A stretch of 64,000 nucleotides of DNA from Desarmillaria ectypa (lineage: Eukaryota; Basidiomycota; Agaricomycetes; Agaricales; Physalacriaceae). Positions 23,201 to 34,949 of this stretch are shown piece by piece; the first letter of the stretch is position 1; each line of letters opens with the position of its first letter. Location: positions 3,720,001 through 3,784,000 of the forward strand of contig JAUDYN010000004.1 of NCBI GenBank assembly GCA_030407005.1, written 5' to 3'. The notes under the pieces are model-generated. The model did no database searches, had not been told where the DNA came from, and saw nothing but the letters and a program-made list of their open reading frames with translations. A program made the translations under genes and the position numbers.

Positions 23201-26200
23201 TGTGACCTGATGTTCCGCTATGCTGATAGACCCACGACGAAAGTGAGGGAGCTCTTCACCGCTGTACGAAGATCGGGGGTCAGTCACCAGTTCTGGGAAA
23301 CACAAGAAGCACTCATGAAATTACCAGGATTCACGGGCATTATTTTCTCTAAGGCTCGCTAGACTAGACGTGGAGACGATAGACATGGAACTCTTGATGC
23401 TCCACATCTTCCAAGTAAATATCCATATTTGTTCATACGCTTTTTGTTGACGAACCATAGACACTGGAAACCTCGTCAGAAGCGACTGCATTTGATGTGA
23501 TCGTCGACTGCACCGGGTTCAGTGCGAAATCGGAGCTACCGTTACGGTGGGTAAAGTACTGCATTGAATTAATACCTTCCGACATTAGGGCGCGATTCGT
23601 TGGATGCTACACGCTGAACGTCAATCGTTTAGCGCAGAGGTATCTGAAACGAGTCCAGAACTTTGTAGCAGGTTCGCACCTTCTCTCTTCTGTATCAAGG
23701 TAGTTGCAAACAGAGTTCACAGGAATACACCTTGCTCGAGAGTTTCATACTGCCACGTCGGTTGAAGAGATATCGCAACTTGTCCCTGGCATCGAAGTCT
23801 CTGACCTCGGTTATCCAGGTGAGTGTCGTTAATACTTAAATGTGCTTCACTCATTATACCTGTAGCGGAGCTCGAAGGGGAGGGATATGTGTCTTTTAAG
23901 AACGTGACTTTGATCAACTCAGAGCGGCGCCAACCTGCCGTTCTGAGTGTCGGTTCCTCTCACATTCGAATCATAGCCGTATGCACTTTGCCTATCAATA
24001 CGTCTGCCTTTAACTCACCTCACTTCAGCTCACACCTGGGCCAGGATTTGCCACCCGAGCCACCGATATCATACCCATAGCTGAAGTCAGCGATTCCTAC
24101 ATTACTTCTAGTCGAGAGAGTCACGAGTTCATCATTCGACGAAATCGCAATGCGTCAACAATCTACCTCTCGTCTGAATCATATGATGAAATTGTCAAGG
24201 TACGTTTTTGTATGACTTTTCCGGTGTGGTACCGCTGAACTCCGGGCAGAGCATCAGATCAGCGAAAGGTCGCCTGACTGAGACCCATTCGCCTCTAGGT
24301 GATAGGTTTTCAAGGTTCTCCAATGTACCCGCAACTCTGCTGCATGTCGGTATGCTCAGTGTTGACCTGAACGACGAGGAAGTCCGCACAGCTGCGTATG
24401 ATCTACTTGGTGCTGTATGTACCTATCTCGGTTATGATAAAAGTCCCATCGTAGCGTCGAAAGGTATGTACCATTCCCATATCATTTACGATGCTCTAAT
24501 ATTTTTGTAGCTGGTTTTATCCCCGGCGATCCGAGCTATTTTGTCGTTCAATTAAGCGAGCGCATCGCTGAATTTGCTCCTCGACTTACCCTGGACTTCA
24601 TTTCTGAGGTGTCAGCCACAATGACTATGGACACCAAGTCCGGCAACCACGTCGGACAATCGATAGCATGCTTATACTATCTGAGTCCCTGGATAAAAAA
24701 TCTTACCCACTTCTCAAATCCGACAAGTACTCTCCATGAGCGATCAGGTGCGAGGCTCCGTGATTGTATCAGAGGATTGGTTGATATAGCCTTAACCTAT
24801 CCTGAGGTCAGTACACTCAGCAGACCCCATAGTTCTTTTTAGCTAATTTTTACCTTCAGTTGACCTCTGCTATGCAACGGCATGTATGGGCTGAAGTAGG
24901 AAAACTTGACTCACAAACCGTAGAGCTCGTGCTAGACGAGTTAGTACGTTCTGCCGTTGATGCTGGAGCTGGAACAACCCGCTGCGAGACTCATGCGCAC
25001 ATCATTGCTTCCTTGTCCTCGATTAGTGTCCGGGGCAAACTGTTTGCAAAGCTGCGGAAGGTGGGCGCCTTGATGTCCGATGCCGTTTTTTTCTCAGACT
25101 CAATATCGCTAGGCCATTATCAAAGCTTCTCCGCGACATACGAAGTCTTTGGTGGAAAACCCGCACTGGAATGAGGTTGCAACGCTTAGCCGTCTCTGTC
25201 TCATCGCTGGCTACCAGTCTAAGCAGCCTAGTCATAATCAGCTCTACGTCCCTGAGATCGTCCATGTCACTATGATGATTGCTGGCGTAGGATCGATCAT
25301 CGTCCGGAAAGCAATGTACGGCATTGCGATGAATCTCTTGCAGTCGATGTACATCGCCCGTTCGGAGGACTCGGCGGACCCTTTACCGGAACTCAACCAG
25401 TTGTTAAACGAGCTTTCGGAACCTAGAACACTGGAACTATTCGGCCTGCATCGTGCGACATCAACAAGCGAATACACCAGCTATGACACGACGCAAGACG
25501 CGATGCTCATTGACAATTATGAACGCCTTGCGAGGCTACTCGTCCGAATACTTGAAGCTTCAGCTGGGACTCAAGGTTGGTGCTGGTTTCGTATTATATT
25601 TTCGCATCTTTACATCTTTACATCTACTTTCTGGCAGGATTGCTCAATGTGTGGCGTGCCCGTTGGATGAGCCTAGTCACTTCATCGGCATTCCAATACT
25701 CGTCGATGATACAAATGCGGGCGTTCACGGTGTTGGGAGTTTTGGCGACATCGAACATTGATGACGACTTCTTTTATCAGAGTTTGGTAGCCTTCTCGGC
25801 AGCTCTCACTGTGACGGAGGAAACGGATACGGTTCCAGCTGTTGGAATTTTACGAGCCTTGGCTAAGTTAGTCCCGGGTCTCCAGAATGATACGCGTTAC
25901 CTAGCTCATCTTTTTTGGATGGGAGTCGCGTTTCTTCAATGTGGCAATAGGGACTTCTTCCCTGAAGCTGCCCGCCTGGTTCAGGTCACGCTGGAAGTTA
26001 TGGACAAACGAGAAGTGTTTAGGAACGAATCTATTTCGCCGTACCTGCTAAACGCTCGGATACATCTGGAGGAATCCGCGTGTGTGTTAGACCAACATTT
26101 AGGCTTATCCTTCGACGCCAGCTTTTCATTCACACTTGCCGCTATCATCTTCAAAGGACTTCGCGAGAGCAGGACAAAGGACCCGGCTGAGGCGGCGCTA

Positions 26201-26959
26201 CGAACATTGATTCGCGTCACTGTTCGATGGAGCTATCTAGAGCCTTTGACGAACGGTTCTGCAGGGTCATTGCATCCTGATGTCCTTGGATATTTCTTGG
26301 CACTCCTTCCACTATCCACTTCTCCCACGGAGTATCGTCGACTCCTGAAAGATTGTCAGGTGGATGATATGTGGTTACCAGAGGCTGGCGCTTCTTCTTT
26401 CGATGACGAGAAAAGCCTTCCCCGACCGTCATCCACGTTCCTGGGAATCCGGGATGATCCCACACTCGCCCTTTTCGTCACCTCTTTCATCTCTGCCATG
26501 CTCCGCAGTGCCCATGGGCACGACGCGGAAAACGAGATCTTGTACAGCATACTCTCTGACGTCGCGTCAGTATTTCCCGAGGTCGTTTCAATGGCGTAAG
26601 TGTCGCTTTTTACTTGATGCTAACTTATTGATTGTTGTCACAGGTATGAGAAGCTCAATATTAATCATATTTTCGCAAACTCATCTAATGAACACATCAT
26701 ACGATACGTTTCTGACATTATCCGTGTTGCCTTGCAGGACAATAAGCGCTGGAATGCTCAGGGCGGTGGATCGGTTTCTATTCCCGGTACCATGGACGAT
26801 GTGCCCTCCAGTCAGAGTTGTCTAAGTGCACTCGAAGAACTCGGTATGTCTGGGTTGGCAGAATCTTTCAAGTTTGTTCCGTCGGGCGAGGGGCTTTCTT
26901 CCGTAGTACCTTGTTTGGTGAAGATTGTAGATAGCATCGCTCAACCTGTGGGCGAATAA
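17274..26959 (+). CDS. NF1: Neurofibromin/IRA-type Ras GTPase-activating protein, roughly 2,700 aa
   Basis: This is a very large gene with about 30 short introns. Exons defined with confidence are 17274-17447, 17504-17650, 17701-18430 and 18480-18937, a fifth starting at 18987, and the last at 26644-26959. The Ras-GAP domain lies at about 21.9-23.0 kb. It has the arginine-finger segment ALFRSNSIGNRF (the CGT codon is at 22175) and FLFLRFISPAVVAPE, which is split by an intron near 22617-22670. It is followed at about 23.45-23.72 kb by a Sec14/CRAL-TRIO-like segment (FDVIVDCTGFSAKSELP) and a PH-like stretch (EGYVSFKNVTLINSERR), the bipartite module of neurofibromin. HEAT/ARM-like helices fill the rest. 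The product turns off Ras and so controls cAMP signalling and growth. Some internal junctions near 19.2-19.4 kb are uncertain; one may use a GC donor at 19334. Confidence 0.92.
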
Positions 26960-27234
26960 TTTGTTCCTTTACTCTCTTTCTTGGTGGTGTATTTATGGAA
27001 TGGTCTTCTGTGTTACACTGTATTTTACTCGTATTACTCACATATTCTCATGACTCAATGCAAGCATTTTTGGTCCGAAGGCTCAATTTAGATGGCCTTG
27101 TGATGAACGCGCGGTCACCCTATTTCCCAACTTGATTTTCTTCACTTTACTCATTTTATTACGTTTCCCCCTCTTCCTCCTGGATTTATTCCGTACGCTT
27201 TTTGCATATTTCCGAAACTTAATGCACTGTATCA

Positions 27235-30200
27235 ATGCATGGTTCATCTCTCTCCCGACCTCTTACGCCGGAATCACCATTGGCGAGTAGCCTCAATCAT
27301 GCAACAAGTACTATCGATGACTTGACGGTCGCTCTTGCCAATTTCTCTCGTGTTCCATCTCCGGAGCCTTCTTTGATGACATGCTGCTGCGGACGCGACG
27401 ATTGCGAGAATGCGAACGCTTGGTTCTCGATGAAGTCGAAGTTGGAAAGTCGGTTAATACTCAGTGCAGGTACGACCTCCATCATAATCACGGATCACTC
27501 TTTTCTCGCTAATCTGCTATTTTGCTCTGTTCAGAGGTTGGGCAGGCGTTATTACAGCGTCATGAAGCGTATGTACGTCGGCAAGGGGTAAGTGCAATCA
27601 TCTCATATAGCTGTGATGCCGATGAGCCATGCCTCCAGGGAAGCGAAACGTCCGACCATGATGATGGAGAGGAGTGGGAGTTAAAACTTAGAGCGCTTGC
27701 GAGAGAAAAAGATGTTTTGGAAAAGGTGAGTGCTGTTGAATGCTACACACCGGATATTCTGTTGATTCGTCTCAGCGTCTCACTCAAGCTCTTGTGAACA
27801 GCGAAGTGACTGAATTATCAAACAAAACGCTTCTCCAGGAGCTGCAGGAAGCCAAGACCACTATATCTCGACTCACGGCACATCACGCTCGTTCAATGGG
27901 ATGGGAGACGCGGTTATCCTCGGTCATAAAGGAGAAGGACGATCTGCAACAAGAACGCGAATTCGAATCACAACGAGCTAGGCTGGCCGAGTCTCGTTTT
28001 TCCGCTCTAAAGGAGAAGACTTGTAAGTTGGTTAATTCAAGCTCGTTGGTGTTGGCTAAAGTTTAGCAGTGAAACTGCAAGCTGACGTCCGCCGGTTGCA
28101 AGATGGTCTACAGGAGAAGAGATCAAATCGTCTGGAGTCGTCAGAGTTTATTCTACAGGAAGCTCGCTCTCAGCTTGAAGTACTGCAACGAGCGGTGCGC
28201 TTCCAGTTATCCTCAGACGTGACTGGTTCCTGACCCACTGAGGTTTAGTTCAGTCACCCAAGCATCTCAGATCAAACAGAGTTCACCAAATTTCTTGAGT
28301 CGCTTGTAGATGATAACGAGTCCTTGAAGCGAGACAACGCAGAGCTCCAGCATTTTCTCTCCGAATCCCGCGAGGAGATTCACGCGCTGCAAGAGGAAGT
28401 TGAAGAGTATCGTGCCAACCCAATCCCTCGTTCTGGTGGTAAGGTGGTTCGTGGCCTACTCTTCGCCTATCTCACCAGATGTTGCGTTTCAGCTGGAACG
28501 CCTCGAACACCTACTTTTAGATATCATTTCCACTCCGGCAGTATGCCATCATCCATACTCAGAGAACCAATGGTGTGTATGTATGAAATCTCGCGGTGTT
28601 TTCGTTCACGTCTTTTACAGTCTTCAAGACGAACGTCCAGTTTGGACAGGAAAGCTCGTCGGCTGCATGTTAGTATCTTATTATTCTCAAATTTCTGCTG
28701 CTAAATGGGAATCACAGCTAAATCAGGACCCCTTGACCCCGGAATCTCATATGCGGCCTTTGTCACCTGCCACCGACTCAACGACGGGAAACCCTGAAAG
28801 ATGGACATCGCTCAGCCAGCCACAAGCGCGGTACCCGACGACGCCCTATCAGATCGAAATCATGAACGATAACGAGCTTGGGCCATCTTCTCCTGAGAGG
28901 AGAAAGGTTCGCAAGCCTCTTCTACTTCTCAGCCGATCTCGCGGAGTTCAAACAGATCCATGGCCAATAACGGGGCTATTAGCAGCATCGTCATTGATGT
29001 CCCAAGGCAGCTCTTCATCTCCACTAGATCCTCGTTCTGAGTCATCCTCGTTTTCTGAATCATCTTCCAATATGGGGCAGTTAATCGAACGTGCTTCAAT
29101 ACTTCTAAACCGGATAACTCAAGCCGATGCCTTAACTTTAACTAACCGGTTGAAACGGCAAAATCTTCGTGGTGCTGATGTTAACCATCTTTCACGCAGC
29201 ACTGTCAAAAACATCGTTTCAGAAGCATCGGCATTGCGGCTACAGTTCAGGGCGCTGCTAGAGGATGAAAAAACAGTCACGACGTGCTCGCGCAAAGATC
29301 TTAGATCTCTGTCCAAGTTACTCCGAGATATCTTTGTCGAAATGGGAGAAATGCGTGTAACGCTGAACGAAGTCGTTCTTGATCCTTCTATAGCCCCGAA
29401 AGTCAGTGAATTGGCTCTAAATCCGTCGAAAGCAGAGGCCGAGGCTGAGAAAGGACGAGGAAAGGACGGCGGTGGCGGTGGAGGTTGGATGGCACCTATC
29501 TCCAAGCTTTTTGGTTCACCTAGTAATCGTCCTGAGAATGGCATAATCACCTCATCGTTTGGTCGGTCGAATAGCGGAAATGTTCCATCCCGGCCGCCAC
29601 GGTTCGTGCCCAAGCTTGGCCCTGCCTTGTCAGCTTCTGCCACCACTGTCAACGTGGAGTTTTCAGGAGCAGGAGTGGGAAGGGCTGTGACCAGCACTTT
29701 TTCGCCGCAGCCCTTGCGTTCAGATAGTACCTCGCAAACAGGGTCCGTGGCAGGTCAAGGGGTGATGGGTATATTCGCAGGTGCACCTCGTACCACAACA
29801 CCAGACCCGTGGGTCGTGTTACAGAGAGGACCACGTCGGGTGCAATCTACGTTAAGACCGGCTGCTTCTCCTTCTGCCCTGCGTACAAGTACGTCTAAAC
29901 GACTTTCACGCAACGTGGACGCGGTCATCGACGCGGGGACTTTTCCCCGGACAGATGATTCCGAGGAGCCCGACTTTCTGGGACCACTCCTTGACCACAG
30001 CCTACGTCGTCGGGGCCTATCCGATTCATCTATTCATTCAACATTTATTGCCGAGGAGAAACGTTCAGCAGTACCGGATGACTATCCGCAAGAGTCAGGC
30101 TGGCCCGACAGAAGCACTGTGCTTCAATCACTTAGTAAGAAGGTGCAGAATTTCAGGATGGCAGCAGCACCTTCTACTTCTTCGACGAGTATCTCCTCAG

Positions 30201-30433
30201 TGCCGTCTGCAACGAGCAACAGCATCAAGCGAGATACCAGCTCCAAAGGGAAGACACCCTCTTCCCAGGGCATTGGGGTCCTGATGCCCGGACTTTCTAC
30301 ATGGGCATCTGGCGGCCTTGATCCCGTCATTACAACCTCTCAGCCCTATCTGGTTGGCAGTCCGAGAGATGAGTCGTCTCTCATGGAGCGGCCTCGTAGA
30401 GAGGAGCGGCCATTTGGCCGTCGCCTTTATTAA
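27235..30433 (+). CDS. Coiled-coil protein of unknown function, 927 aa
   Basis: Nine exons (27235-27469, 27535-27587, 27639-27725, 27776-28022, 28067-28194, 28249-28438, 28493-28572, 28621-28668, 28718-30433) sum to 928 codons including the stop. Residues of about 30-80 contain a Cys cluster, MTCCCGRDDCENA. Residues of about 100-310 form a long coiled coil rich in Glu, Lys, Arg and Leu heptads. A Ser/Pro-rich linker follows. A second helical block near residues 560-680 (ADALTLTNRLKRQNLRGAD, then RKDLRSLSKLLRDIFVEMGE) looks conserved. The tail is disordered, with a Gly-run KDGGGGGGWMAPISKLFG. The layout resembles cytoskeletal or spindle-pole scaffold proteins, but I cannot name the family. It follows the neurofibromin gene in the same direction after only 275 bp. 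Confidence 0.85.
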
Positions 30434-32508
30434 AGAATGCACCAAAACTATACCCTGTAAGTACATCATGTATCCTATCACGGATCCGCGTGGTTAGAGT
30501 CTTGGATATCTGGATACTTGTATATTAAACCTTTTCTATTGTTATTGATCGGGATTTCCAGAGTCATTAATCATGCGTCACCGACTTTCTTTTAAGCGCG
30601 TATTTGTTACAAGGAAATGATGACTATGCAAGGTAAGTCAGAAAGCGCTGGGAACGTTTGGTCTATTCTTTCAGACCTACGGACAGGAGCTCGGCGGAAA
30701 GGGACAGCCAGACTCTGATGATTCAGTGGGTTCATACCGTTTCTTCCCCCCCTTGCGAAACAGTGCGTACTTCATCCAGGTCCAATATATGGCTCCACCT
30801 CGAATGGAAGGGTGCTGGCGTTGCAGAATCGTATATGCATTGTGCATGATCCACAGCCCATCACAAGATTGGATCCCGCGAACCCGTCTCTGGCCCTTTG
30901 ACACGATGCAAAAAATGCCGGATGTCCCGCTGCACTATATTTGCTGTGAATCAACATCACTCACACGCTATGCTTCCACCAGTACTTTCACAATTGGTCA
31001 AATGTATCGTACAAGCAAACGTGGTAGGGCATCAGAAGGAAGCTACTTGGCTAAGCTGCATCCGTGGGCTGCAAAGCTTAACACTCGACGTTCGGCGGGA
31101 ATTACGCCAGGTATGGACCCTGTTCATTGAGTATTTGGGCATACTGAAGGTGAACGCGATCAGCGCAAGACCTTCGTGGAGGAACTTGCAGTCCCATAAG
31201 GTGAGACGAATCTTCAATTTGTCGTGTGGTATCAAGTATGCCTTATTTCAATGCGTAGCCATTCTTCATGCATTGACCTAACACGTACTATTTCGAGGAC
31301 TATCGACAACGTTTCTCTGAACTGAATAGCACCCTTCTAACGCCAGCGCCTGTCTATCTTCAGCCTGTTCCCCTATCATCTTCTCCAGCTAGTAACGATC
31401 GGGCTTTGCGGGATGAATGCATGAATGTCATGTCAACGCTTCTGACCCCTGATGCACCCAAAGTAATCCTGGGCTCCGTGATGAAATAGTGAGAAAGCTG
31501 GCGACTCATTGCGAACCCGATGAAGCGAGTTGGATCGTTTTCGGTGTAACGATGTTTGTGTAACTTACCGACGAGACCTGTATACGAAGCGGTGCCATTA
31601 CTTTTACTTGGATCGGATAGCTCCTCCTCGATTTTTGGCGTACTCGACAACTTTCCAAAGCAGATTTTGTTGTACGATCCTCAGTTACTTCTTCGTAGTT
31701 AACCCAAGTTGGTGGACATCCATTCTTCCAGTTACATTCTAAATGTCCTGTACATCGTTGCCGCGGTTATCATCGCCATCACACTCATCTGGTTCGTACC
31801 GGTACCTCCCTAAGATAAGATAATCGTGCATGGCGTCTACTGGCCTCTTTGCCATTCGCATTAGGCACATCAGTAATATGTGCCGCATGGCACGGCTTCT
31901 GCTCTCACTGTGGTACAGGCAACTCCATTCATGGGAACTCCAAGCTGCAAGCACCAAGTCCCTTGCGTATGTGAATTCCCTGCGAGGACCAGTGGACATG
32001 AGGAGATACGTGGGATTGGTTTGTAATTCTGCGGATGGGACTTACCGACGGGGGTAGCTTTCCGGTCTGCATCTTTCGATCAGAGGAACCGCCAATAGAG
32101 ACAGAACTGCGGAGTGATGCTTCCATCTCATTGGGGGTCACCAGACGCCCTGTGTTTGGCCCGGAAAGACACACGCATCTTGGCAGTGCATCGCCAGATG
32201 ATGCAGAGCTGTGGCATGGTGGGATTGGGGGCTTTCTTGGTAGGTTCTTTCACCCCTTCGAAGACAATCTGGCGTCTGCTGACTTGGGCTAAGATATTCG
32301 CTACCATCATATTACCGATACCGGGGCGCATCTAACAGTACTTAATGATGTTGAAATATTGTTGTACAAGTAAACAGTCATGAGCATCAGCATGACATAT
32401 GTTATAGGTATCCAAATAAAATAACACAGCTAATATACATGGAAGTTGCGTGAGAGGACATCAATGATAGTGGTAACTCGCGATAACAAATTCTCAACGG
32501 CGGTGCCT
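30434..32508. other. Unresolved stretch with fragmentary frames on both strands
   Basis: On the plus strand a 134-codon frame (30726-31130) can be extended upstream through a GTAAGT intron near 30635, but the resulting peptide is not recognisable. On the minus strand, frames at 32331-32128, 32174-31929, 31999-31739 and 31650-31360 abut or overlap as the exons of one gene would, with GTAAG donors near 32040 and 31567. I could not obtain a continuous product with known motifs. A real gene of unknown family or a decayed gene are both possible. Confidence 0.35.
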
Positions 32509-33972
32509 TCAGATATCTGCAGCACTGTTCAAGAGGGCTACCCTTCCGGCAGCACCCAATCCTGACTCGCTGGCATTACTATCACTGGTGGCACCCGCGG
32601 CGGAAGTCCCTGCCATTTGCCCAACTACGTCGCTTTGTAGCTGCATGGGTACGAAGATGACCTTGCTGTTCCCAGATTTGGCCATTTGTTGCACTGAACA
32701 GGCATATAAATATCATAATGAAAAGGGACGAAGAAACAATGCTTACAAGCCTCCAATTGTCGGATCTGCATGGCAGCCGGTGAAGCCAAAATATCCGCGG
32801 CTTGACGCATCAATCTGGCAGAATCGACTTCAGCCCGCGCAGCAATTACCTTGCTCTCGCCAATCCGCTTCTGCTGAGCAGCACTACTTAAGCTCGCGGA
32901 TATTTCAGGGCTGAAGATGATATCCTTAATGAGAATACCCTCGATGGCAACGCCCCACTTGTCGGCGATGTCACCAACAATTTCGGCAATTTCGAATGCA
33001 ATGGCTTCACGCTCAGTAACAACAGATTGAACAGCGCGTGCACCAACGACATGTCGAAGCGTTGTTTGTGCGCGTTCAATGAGGGCTTGACGAAGGTCAC
33101 TAATGCCGAAAGCGGCGCGATAGGGATTGCAGATTTGGAAGTAAATAACTGAGTCACTGAGGGAAAGGGACAATGAGCGGATAGCAACGCGGATGATCAT
33201 CATGTACATACATTTCGACATTGACGTTGTCTCGAGTACTGTTCAGTGATGTGAGGGGACTGGACTGAACGGGACTCTGGGAAGCAATGCTTACATCACC
33301 ATCTGCCTGCCTATGGGACTAATCTGGATTTTCACGTCCACCACGCGAAGCGATTCAGTACAAACGTTGACTTGGACGAGCCCCGGATCTACCGACTTGT
33401 AGAACTTGCCGAAACGAGAGATGAGTCCCACGGATCCTGAAAATAGGCCGTTAAAGATAGTCCTGTGAAGCGTCGCAGCAATAGCGCACCTTGCTGAACA
33501 TTTCGGAAAGGATTTGGACACGGGCAACAAGGGATGGAGCCAACAAAGCCGACTACAGATCCCAGGCATTGTAAGAGGGAACCATAGACTCCATGCGTAA
33601 CCTTCATGCGCATATAAGATTTTGAACACGGTACCAAGCAGGTCCCATACCTCTCCAGTTCCAAGATCCTGCGCGTACGAAGGCTTGAAAGGCTTGAGTT
33701 TATACCAACACACTGAAATCGCACGATGCTCACCTGCATCTCGCTCCTTTTCAGCGGTTGGACAGTAATTAGGTGACTCTTTGGATCTGCCAGTTTCCTT
33801 GGCCTTACTGGCACGTCTGCTGTTACTTTTCCAGGAAGTCAACTAAATATTATTGGTCACAGCTATGGCAAGAACTGGGCTAACCATGGGGAGCATCATG
33901 ATCCACAACGTTACTTGATCCCTCAGTTGGAGAAGGGGCACGGTCCTTACGGTCGATTTCGTTGTAAGACAT
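32509..33972 (-). CDS. Stomatin-type SPFH/band-7 protein, 360 aa
   Basis: Eight exons on the minus strand (33972-33885, 33819-33734, 33683-33651, 33601-33490, 33436-33295, 33238-33212, 33156-32747, 32693-32509) sum to 361 codons including the stop. One exon is 27 nt. The N-terminus is an acidic cytosolic leader. Next comes a hydrophobic stretch ending in GSIPCCPCPNPFRNVQQG, a Cys-rich membrane-proximal motif, then VGLISRFGKFYKSVDPGL, VDVKIQISPIGRQ, TRDNVNVEIDSVIYFQI and QALIERAQTTLRHVVGA. The late part has the helix RIGESKVIAARAEVDSARLM and the hydrophobic LASPAAMQIRQLEALQQM. This is the canonical stomatin order. Such proteins scaffold ordered membrane domains. The splice model is strong because each junction restores a conserved block. 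Confidence 0.95.
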
Positions 33973-34949
33973 GGCGGTAACGGTGAGAAGGTCAAGAATC
34001 TCCAATACCTTATATGCAGTCGAGAAGGAGGTCAAGGCGCAGTAACACAGCCCCCCCCTGATGTGCTCATCAATTTGAAACTCAGCGAATATACTTCATT
34101 TGGGCACACCTCCCTGATAATCGGCGTCGTGCTGTTATCTGCTGTTGAGACGACTGCGCATTCAACAAAGCCCTCAGGAGGGATTTTAATTCCAAGGTTA
34201 AAATGTTGGATCCGGAGGACAGCAACCGCTGGTTCAGCGCTAGCGGTCATCTGCTATTGAATCTTACTCCTATATTCTATGAAATTACCGGGAATCAGGA
34301 CGGGTCAACTACAGCTGCGTCTTGAAACCTAGTCGTAAAATCGTTTTTACCGAGCTGATGACTAGGATTAAGGAACTTGATGGTTATCGAGTGTAATTTC
34401 ATGTGGGCTTACGGACTCGGCATAGTGCCTCACATGAAGTCTTTGGCTGCCTTTTTGTCCTTTTTTGACTGTTCTCTCCCCACATTTTACATGGGAGGCT
34501 GCCAGTTTACGGGTACCTTCTTGCCACTGCCGGGCACATGAACACGATATATACGAAGACTGCTGCTTTCCCATGCGTCCCTGTCTCTTCCCTGATGGCG
34601 TCGGCAAGCGATGTAAAAAATTTGACAGAGGAAATTTTTAATCCCTACCTCATGGAGGTCTCTGCCGATCAAGTAGATACCTAGGCAGTGCTCGTGATGG
34701 GGAAAAACAGGCACTTAAGGCCTTCTGAGGCGACAAGAATCAGGTATATTATGTATACGCCCTCTCCGACGGCATCTCACGTCAGAGCATAATAGGAGGA
34801 AAATAGATCGCCATATGGTTCCTCTGATGTGTTGTGAGTCTCTTCTTTACGGGCAGGCCCATAACCATAATGACAATATTCTAATCAGTCCTGTATGCGT
34901 GAGTGACAATGGCTATTGGGTCGTCGTTGCGTTCACAACCGGCCCAGAA
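33973..34949. other. Gene-poor stretch between the stomatin gene and the transporter remnant
   Basis: Only frames below 80 codons occur (for example 34063-34260 + and 34714-34487 -), without motifs. The part adjoining 33972 should hold the stomatin promoter. The part near 34.75-34.95 kb may be the unrecognisable 5' end of the decayed transporter. Confidence 0.4.
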
